A DNA stretch of 64,000 nt, taken from positions 620,001 to 684,000 of the forward strand of contig NZ_BMKC01000001.1 in assembly GCF_014643775.1 (NCBI RefSeq). The letters are read 5' to 3'. This DNA comes from Arenimonas soli (GTDB lineage Bacteria > Pseudomonadota > Gammaproteobacteria > Xanthomonadales > Xanthomonadaceae). Positions 58,870-64,000 of this stretch are shown one piece after another. The translations under genes were made by a program, and so were the position numbers. Below the pieces are notes generated by a model. That model did no database searches and was not told the origin of the DNA. It saw only the letters and a program-made list of their open reading frames with translations. The first letter of the stretch is position 1. Each line of letters starts with the position of its first letter.

Positions 58870-58951
58870 CCGGGACCGTCGATTCCGGGACTTCCGGGGC
58901 CCGCCCGTGGCGCTACCATGGGGCGGCCAGGTCCGAAGCCCCGGAGAATTG

Positions 58952-59803
58952 ATGAGCACGCTCGAATCGCCCGCGCCCGTGCGGGAATGGATCACCGAAC
59001 AGGCCCGCGCGGGCCGGGAGCCGCTGGAGGTGGTGGCCGCGATGGTCGCCGAAGGCTGGCAGCAGGACGAGGCCATCACCGTGGTGCAGGACGTCCTGCA
59101 CGGCCTGCTGGTGGAACACGCGCGCGCCAATGGCCTGCCGGAACCCACTCCCGTGCCCGAACCCATGGAAGCCGGCGGTTCGCACCTGCTCGACGGTGGC
59201 GACCGCAAGGTGCCGGTGCTGGCCTACCTGCGGCATCCGCGCGTGGTGGTGCTGGGCGGCCTGCTGTCGGACGAGGAATGCGACGAGTTCATCGCGCTGG
59301 CCCGGACCCGCCTGCAGCGCTCGGAAACCTTCCTGCTCGACGAAGGCGTCAGCCAGGTCCACGAGGCCCGGACGAGCGAGGGCATGTTCTTCACCCGCGG
59401 CGAAAACGCCCTGTGCCGCCGCCTGGAAGCCAGGCTGGCCAAGCTTTGCGCGTGGCCCGTTGAATTCGGTGAAGGCCTGCAGGTGCTGCGGTACGGTCCC
59501 GGTGCCGAATACAAGCCGCATTTCGACTATTTCGACCCGGCCAAGTCCGGCACGGCCGGCATCCTGGCCAATGGCGGCCAGCGCGTGGCCTCGATTGTCA
59601 TGTACCTCAACACGCCCGACGCGGGCGGCGAGACGACCTTCCCTGACGCGGGCTTCAAGGTGGCGCCCGTGAAAGGCAATGCCGTCTTCTTCAGCTACGA
59701 CCGTCCGCACCCGATGACCGGGACCCGCCATGGCGGCGCGCCGGTGGTGGCGGGCGAGAAATGGGTGGTCACCAAGTGGCTCCGGCTGGGCGAGTTCCAC
59801 TAG
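58952..59803 (+). CDS. 2OG-Fe(II) oxygenase, prolyl-4-hydroxylase-like
   Basis: 283 residues. An N-terminal helical region (1-90) precedes a prolyl 4-hydroxylase catalytic domain (about 95-280). Iron ligands are in HFDYFDP and the distal His in HPMTGTRH, with the 2-oxoglutarate Lys in EKWVVTKW. Bacterial members hydroxylate Pro in translation factors or small substrates; the substrate here is unknown. It lies between the porin terminator and convergent nth. Confidence 0.9.
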   Translation: MSTLESPAPVREWITEQARAGREPLEVVAAMVAEGWQQDEAITVVQDVLHGLLVEHARANGLPEPTPVPEPMEAGGSHLLDGGDRKVPVLAYLRHPRVVVLGGLLSDEECDEFIALARTRLQRSETFLLDEGVSQVHEARTSEGMFFTRGENALCRRLEARLAKLCAWPVEFGEGLQVLRYGPGAEYKPHFDYFDPAKSGTAGILANGGQRVASIVMYLNTPDAGGETTFPDAGFKVAPVKGNAVFFSYDRPHPMTGTRHGGAPVVAGEKWVVTKWLRLGEFH

Positions 59804-59821
59804 GCCCCGCCCGGGCCGGCA

Positions 59822-60469
59822 TCACCGGCCGGCGGGGCCCGGCGTCTTGTCGCGATAGCGGCACAGGTCCCGGATGACACAATTGGGGCAATCGGGCTTG
59901 CGTGCCTTGCACACGTAGCGGCCGTGCAGGATCAGCCAGTGGTGGGCGTCGAGCCGGTATTGCGCCGGCACGGCCTTCATCAGTTTGTCTTCGACCGCGC
60001 GGACGGTCTTGCCGGGTGCCAGCCCCGTGCGGTTGGCCACGCGGAAGATGTGCGTGTCCACGGCGATCGTGGGTTCGCCGAAGGCGGTGTTGAGCACCAC
60101 GTTGGCGGTCTTGCGGCCGACGCCGGGCAGGGCTTCGAGCGATTCGCGGTCGCGCGGGACCTCGCCGCCGTGTTTTTCCACCAGGATCCGGCAGGCGGCG
60201 ACGACGTTGGCGGCCTTGGCGTTGTAGAGGCCGATGGTGGAGATGTAGGACTTCAGCCCCTCCTCGCCAAGCGCCAGGATCGCCTGCGGCGTATTGGCCA
60301 CCGGGAACAGCCTGCGCGTCGCCTTGTTGACGCCGACGTCGGTGGCCTGCGCGGAAAGGGTGACCGCCACCAGCAGCTCGAAGGGCGTGGAGTATTCGAG
60401 CTCAGTGGTGGGCTTGGGATTGAGTTCGGCCAGTCGCGAAAACAGCTCCTGGCGATCGGCCAGCTTCAT
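59822..60469 (-). CDS. nth: Endonuclease III
   Basis: 215 residues. A DNA glycosylase/AP lyase for oxidised pyrimidines. The HhH-GPD motif LPGVGRKTANVVLNTAF contains the catalytic Lys, with the Asp in AVDTHIFRVANR. The four-cysteine iron-sulfur loop is CKARKPDCPNCVIRDLC. It overlaps the rsxE stop by ATGA, the common rnf-nth order. Confidence 0.97.
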   Translation of the reverse strand: MKLADRQELFSRLAELNPKPTTELEYSTPFELLVAVTLSAQATDVGVNKATRRLFPVANTPQAILALGEEGLKSYISTIGLYNAKAANVVAACRILVEKHGGEVPRDRESLEALPGVGRKTANVVLNTAFGEPTIAVDTHIFRVANRTGLAPGKTVRAVEDKLMKAVPAQYRLDAHHWLILHGRYVCKARKPDCPNCVIRDLCRYRDKTPGPAGR

Positions 60470-61110
60470 GCCGCGCCACCCGCCGCCCGAAGGCGCCAGG
60501 CCTGGCGGATCGCCACCAGCCCGGCCAGCACAACGAACGCACCGACCGGCAGGATCGCCAGCACGAAGCCCGGGTACCCGACCGCCGCCAGTTCCAGGCC
60601 GGGCAGGCCGAGCAGCGCGCCCGCGCCGGCGAACAGGCTGCCTTCGCCGATCAGTTCACGCAGCGCGCCGATCAGCAGCAGCACCCACAGGAAACCCAGG
60701 CCGATCGCCAGTCCGTCCAGTGCGGCCCGGCCGGGGTTGTTGCGCGAGGCGAAGGCCTCGGCCCGGCCCATCAGCGCGCAGTTGGTGACGATCAGCGGGA
60801 TGAACAGCCCCAGCACCGCGTGCAGCTGCGGCAGGAAGGCGCGCATGGCCAGTTCGATCGAGGTCACCACCGCGGCGATGACCATGATGAAGGCGGGAAT
60901 GCGCACGTCGCGGCGGGTCAGCTTGCGGATGGACGCGACCGCGGTGTTGGTGACCAGCAATGCCAGCACGGTGGCCAGGCCCAGGCCCAGCGCATTGACT
61001 GCGTTGTTGCTGACCGCCAGCAGCGGGCACAGCCCAAGCAGCTGCACCAGACCGACGTTGCCGCTGGACAGGCCGTATTCGAGGATGGCGCGGGGCGTGG
61101 CGGAGCTCAT
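60466..61110 (-). CDS. rsxE: Rnf/Rsx electron-transport complex subunit E
   Basis: 214 residues with about six hydrophobic helices. Residues AVSNNAVNALGLGLAT and FIPLIVTNCALMGRAEAFAS match RnfE, the latter bearing the cysteine that helps hold an iron-sulfur centre in the membrane. It overlaps rsxG and nth by 4 bases each. Confidence 0.94.
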   Translation of the reverse strand: MSSATPRAILEYGLSSGNVGLVQLLGLCPLLAVSNNAVNALGLGLATVLALLVTNTAVASIRKLTRRDVRIPAFIMVIAAVVTSIELAMRAFLPQLHAVLGLFIPLIVTNCALMGRAEAFASRNNPGRAALDGLAIGLGFLWVLLLIGALRELIGEGSLFAGAGALLGLPGLELAAVGYPGFVLAILPVGAFVVLAGLVAIRQAWRLRAAGGAA

Positions 61111-61781
61111 CGGGCAGGCGGGGGATCGATCGGGGCGTCGTCGAAGGAAAGTGTAGCGCCGGCATCGGCGGCGCGGACGGCGTCGCCGTGCGCGGCGACG
61201 AAGTCGAGCACGCGACGCACCGCGGACACCACCGCGCGCGGCGTCAGCGTGGCGCCGGCGAACTGCGGGAAATGGCCGCCGTCGCGCTGCACGCGCCAGC
61301 GCTCGCGCGCTGGGTCGGCCAGAGACCGTCCTTCGAAGCCGAAGATCCAGTTGCTGCGTCCGGCTTCGATATCGTCGCCCAGGCCCGGGGTCTCCTGGTG
61401 GGCGGTGATGCGTACGCCCAGAACCGTGCCGGACCGGTCCACCGCCACCAGCAGGCGGATCGGGCCCGAATAGCCGTCCGGCGCCGTGGCTTCGATCACC
61501 AGCGCGGAATCTGCACCTGCCAGGCGCGCCCGGTAGACCGTGGCCGCGGGCTGGCCCAGCCACGCAGGGGCCTGCACCTGCACGCTGTCGGCAATGGGAT
61601 CGTTGTCGTAGCGGTTGGCGGGCAGCACGATTTCCAGTGCCTGCAGCCGCGCCTGGCGTTCGCTTTGTGCGATGCGGTCGCGGGTAAGCGCCCAAGTGCC
61701 GGCCAGCAGCACCGCCGCGGCCAGGCCGGCCAGGGCCAACTGGGCGCCGGCGCGCAGGGATTCGCGAAGGCTTGTTTTCAT
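61107..61781 (-). CDS. rsxG: Rnf/Rsx electron-transport complex subunit G
   Basis: 224 residues, one N-terminal helix and a periplasmic FMN-binding domain. The covalent FMN motif is FAGATLTPRAV, a variant of the usual SGAT with Ala first. The VLGVRITAHQETPGLGD region is conserved. Overlaps rsxE and rsxD by 4 bases. Confidence 0.93.
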   Translation of the reverse strand: MKTSLRESLRAGAQLALAGLAAAVLLAGTWALTRDRIAQSERQARLQALEIVLPANRYDNDPIADSVQVQAPAWLGQPAATVYRARLAGADSALVIEATAPDGYSGPIRLLVAVDRSGTVLGVRITAHQETPGLGDDIEAGRSNWIFGFEGRSLADPARERWRVQRDGGHFPQFAGATLTPRAVVSAVRRVLDFVAAHGDAVRAADAGATLSFDDAPIDPPPAR

Positions 61782-62842
61782 GGCGTGGCGTCCCCGCCGG
61801 GCGCGCGGCCTTCGCCAAGGATGCGCGGGCGGGTGTGGGCGTCGATCCACGGCGCCGCGCAGTTCATCAGCAGCACGGCGAAGGCGACGCCGTCCGGGAA
61901 TCCGCCCCAGCGCCGGATCGCCAGGGTCAGCAGCGCCACGCCGGCGCCGAACACCAGGCGCCCGCGCGGCGTCGTGCAGCCGCTGACCGGGTCGGTGGCG
62001 ATGAAAAACGCCGCCAGCACCAGGCCGCCGGAAAAGACATGCTGCAGCGGGAAGGGATGCAGGTCCGGGTCGGCCAGCCAGAACGGCAGCGCCAGCAGCA
62101 CCACCGTGCCCAGGGTCGCCGCCGGCACCTGCCAGGGGATGACCCGCTTGAACAGCAGGAACAAACCGCCCAGCGCGAAGAAATTGGCGACCCACTCCCA
62201 GCCGCGGCCGCCGAAATCACCGAACACCGGCACGTCGCGGATCTCCGCCAGGGTCGCGCCCTGGCTGCCGAGCGTGCGCACGGTGTCGAGCGGCGTCGCC
62301 TGCGCCAGCGTGTCCCAGCCCCAGGGGGCGGGCAGCTGACCGGTGAGGATGGCGATCAAGCTGTCGCCCAGGCCCGGCGTGCCCATGGCCTGGTCCAGCC
62401 CCGCCGGCGCCAGCCACTGCGTGAAAACGCGCGGGAAGGCCAGCAGCACGACCGCAAGGCCGACCATGGCCGGATTGAACAGGTTGTGGCCCAGGCCCCC
62501 GAAGAGATGCTTGGCGAACACGATCGCCGCCAGCATGCCGATCGCCGCCAGCCACCACGGCGCCAGCGGTGGCAGGCACAGCGCGAACAGCACGGCGGTG
62601 AGCGGTGCGCTGAGGTCGGTAAGGAAAGGCCGCATCGGTTTGCCGCGCAGTTTCAGCATCGCGGCTTCAAATGCCATCGCGAATGCGGCCGCCAGCAGGA
62701 TCTGCACGAAAATGCCGGGCCCGAAGAACCAGCCATGCGCGAGCACGCCCGGCACCAGCGCCAGCAGCACCAGGCCCATGGTGCCGCGCACGCTGCGTCG
62801 CGGCGGCAGGTGCGGGGCCGGGGCGGTTTCGAAAGTCTTCAC
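61778..62842 (-). CDS. rsxD: Rnf/Rsx electron-transport complex subunit D
   Basis: 354 residues, about nine membrane helices. The FMN-attachment area reads DPVSGCTTPRG, with Cys where many copies have Ala before the Thr. VGLAVVLLAFPRVFTQW and the GGLGHNLFNPAM segment fit RnfD. Overlaps rsxC and rsxG by ATGA. Confidence 0.93.
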   Translation of the reverse strand: MKTFETAPAPHLPPRRSVRGTMGLVLLALVPGVLAHGWFFGPGIFVQILLAAAFAMAFEAAMLKLRGKPMRPFLTDLSAPLTAVLFALCLPPLAPWWLAAIGMLAAIVFAKHLFGGLGHNLFNPAMVGLAVVLLAFPRVFTQWLAPAGLDQAMGTPGLGDSLIAILTGQLPAPWGWDTLAQATPLDTVRTLGSQGATLAEIRDVPVFGDFGGRGWEWVANFFALGGLFLLFKRVIPWQVPAATLGTVVLLALPFWLADPDLHPFPLQHVFSGGLVLAAFFIATDPVSGCTTPRGRLVFGAGVALLTLAIRRWGGFPDGVAFAVLLMNCAAPWIDAHTRPRILGEGRAPGGDATP

Positions 62843-64000
62843 GGGCGGTCGCCGGCGTCGTCGGATGCGGCGCGTTTGGCCCGGGCGCGTTCCAGGGCAG
62901 CCGCCACCGCATCCGGGCTGGCGGCGGCCTTGCGCGCGGCGCGGCGCGCCTCGCGTTCGCCCGCTTCGCGTTCAAGGCGCTCGCGGCGGCTTTCGAAGCG
63001 CTGGCGCGCGGCTTCGGCATTGGCGGCATCGGCGTCGCGTGCCAGCAGTTCGCCCTTGGCCAGGCGGAACTGCTGCGTCAGCGGGATGTGGCTGGGGCAA
63101 GCGAGGTCGCAGCAGCCACATTCGATGCAATCGAAGAGGCCCTGCCCGCGCGCTTCATCCAGCCGGCCGGCGCGCGCCTGCCAGTGCAGCTGCTGCGGCA
63201 GCAGGCGCGAGGGGCAGGCAGTGGCGCAGTCGCCGCAGCGGATGCAGGGCATTTCATCGCCAGCCGTGCGAAGGTCGGCGTCGCCCAGCACCAGGACGCA
63301 GTTGTGGGTCTTGCCGATCGCGAATCCATCGTGGGGCAGGGCGGTGCCCATCATCGGGCCGCCCAGCATCAGTCGGCGCGCGGCCGGCGTGTAGCCGCCG
63401 GCGTGCGCGACCAGGTCGCAGACCCGCGTGCCCAGCGGCACGATGAAATTGCCCGGCCTGGCCACGCCCGGACCGGTGACGGTGACCACGCGTTCGCAAA
63501 GCGCTTCGCCCAGCACCACCGCGCGCCAGGCCGCGCGCACGGTGGCGACGTTGAGCACGATGACGCCGATGTCGCGCGGCAGGCCGCCGCGCGGCACCTC
63601 CTGGCCGGTCAGCACCTGGATCAGCTGGCGCTCGCCGCCTTCGGGGTAACGCGTGGGCACCACCACCAGTTCAACCAGGTCCTGGCCATGCGCCTGCACG
63701 GCTTCGCCGCAGGCGGTGATCGCCTCGCGCATGCTGTCCTCGACCGCCAGCAGCACGCGCGACGCGCCGCTGGCACGGGCCATCATCCGGGCGCCGCGCA
63801 CCACCTCGTCGGCATGTTCGCGCAGCAGGGCATCATCGCAGGCGATCCAGGGTTCACATTCGGCGCCGTTGATCACCAGCGTGGCGCGCGCGGCCGCGAG
63901 TTTGCCGGCGGTCGGAAAGCCGGCGCCGCCCAGTCCGACGATGCCGGCGTCGCGGATGCGCGCACGCAGGGCATCGGCGTCGGCGTCTTCCGGCAGGGCG
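62839..64000 (-). CDS. rsxC: Rnf/Rsx electron-transport complex subunit C (5' end outside window)
   Basis: The frame is open to the window edge, so the N-terminus is missing. The visible part holds GAGFPTAGKLAAARA (FMN/NADH fold), VINGAECEPWIACDD and two 4Fe-4S motifs, CIRCGDCATACPS and CIECGCCDLACPS. A charged Ala/Arg/Glu tail follows. RnfC accepts electrons from NADH or passes them to it. It is the first visible gene of rsxC-D-G-E-nth. Confidence 0.94.
   Translation of the reverse strand, partial: ALPEDADADALRARIRDAGIVGLGGAGFPTAGKLAAARATLVINGAECEPWIACDDALLREHADEVVRGARMMARASGASRVLLAVEDSMREAITACGEAVQAHGQDLVELVVVPTRYPEGGERQLIQVLTGQEVPRGGLPRDIGVIVLNVATVRAAWRAVVLGEALCERVVTVTGPGVARPGNFIVPLGTRVCDLVAHAGGYTPAARRLMLGGPMMGTALPHDGFAIGKTHNCVLVLGDADLRTAGDEMPCIRCGDCATACPSRLLPQQLHWQARAGRLDEARGQGLFDCIECGCCDLACPSHIPLTQQFRLAKGELLARDADAANAEAARQRFESRRERLEREAGEREARRAARKAAASPDAVAAALERARAKRAASDDAGDRP

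Overview
The window is high-GC DNA from a gammaproteobacterium, most like the Xanthomonadales/Lysobacterales. The main evidence is the conserved block miaA-hfq-hflX-hflK-hflC-DUF2065-purA, a tRNA-Leu next to rnr-rlmB, a single-chain glycine dehydrogenase, a pst-phoU operon and an rnf/rsx cluster. Species cannot be named from sequence alone.

Layout. 1-8 kb: end of a PutP-type symporter, tRNA modification (miaA), RNA chaperone (hfq), HflX GTPase, the HflKC membrane complex, purA and a RIO-type kinase. 8-11.7 kb: a porin-betT pair and a small exported protein. 11.78-22.47 kb: an integrated element bounded by 25-bp direct repeats of the tRNA-Leu(CAG) 3' end. It carries a tyrosine integrase, an AlpA-like HTH protein, a winged-helix primase remnant or relative, an array of GAGGTTGGAC repeats, small unknown genes, a ClpP-protease/major-capsid fusion and a tail tape-measure protein. 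No terminase large subunit, portal, connector, other tail or lysis gene is present. It is either a decayed prophage or a phage satellite that keeps only the two genes that set particle dimensions. This is the most unusual part of the window.

22.5-28.4 kb is housekeeping: tRNA-Leu, rnr, rlmB, a small membrane protein, a DUF1036 protein, cysK and rnt. 28.4-35.6 kb is a metal/metalloid region. It holds a sigma factor-EGKCG repeat peptide-DUF692-DUF2063-DoxX operon (Hvf/bufferin type, a copper-binding RiPP system), an arsR-GAPDH-arsJ operon for exporting arsenate as 1-arseno-3-phosphoglycerate, and chrA. 35.7-43.1 kb is a signalling block: a lone CheB methylesterase facing a four-gene, translationally coupled operon of CheB/CheR-PAS, hybrid kinase, REC-PAS protein and Crp-like regulator. 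43.2-45.4 kb holds a broken alpha/beta hydrolase, an M23 peptidase and an HTH regulator.

45.5-48.6 kb is gcvP under a tandem glycine riboswitch. 48.7-52.7 kb is a MarR regulator, a Cys-tailed flavoprotein, an MFS transporter whose reading frame runs antisense through the neighbouring yihY gene, and yihY. 52.8-58.8 kb is pstSCAB-phoU, divergent from a phosphate-type porin across an intergenic region with two oppositely oriented four-repeat Pho boxes. 58.9-64 kb is a prolyl-4-hydroxylase-like oxygenase, nth and rsxE-G-D-C, with rsxC cut by the window end.

Many operons are tightly coupled, with ATGA stop/start overlaps (ars, signalling, rnf-nth and rnt-cysK).
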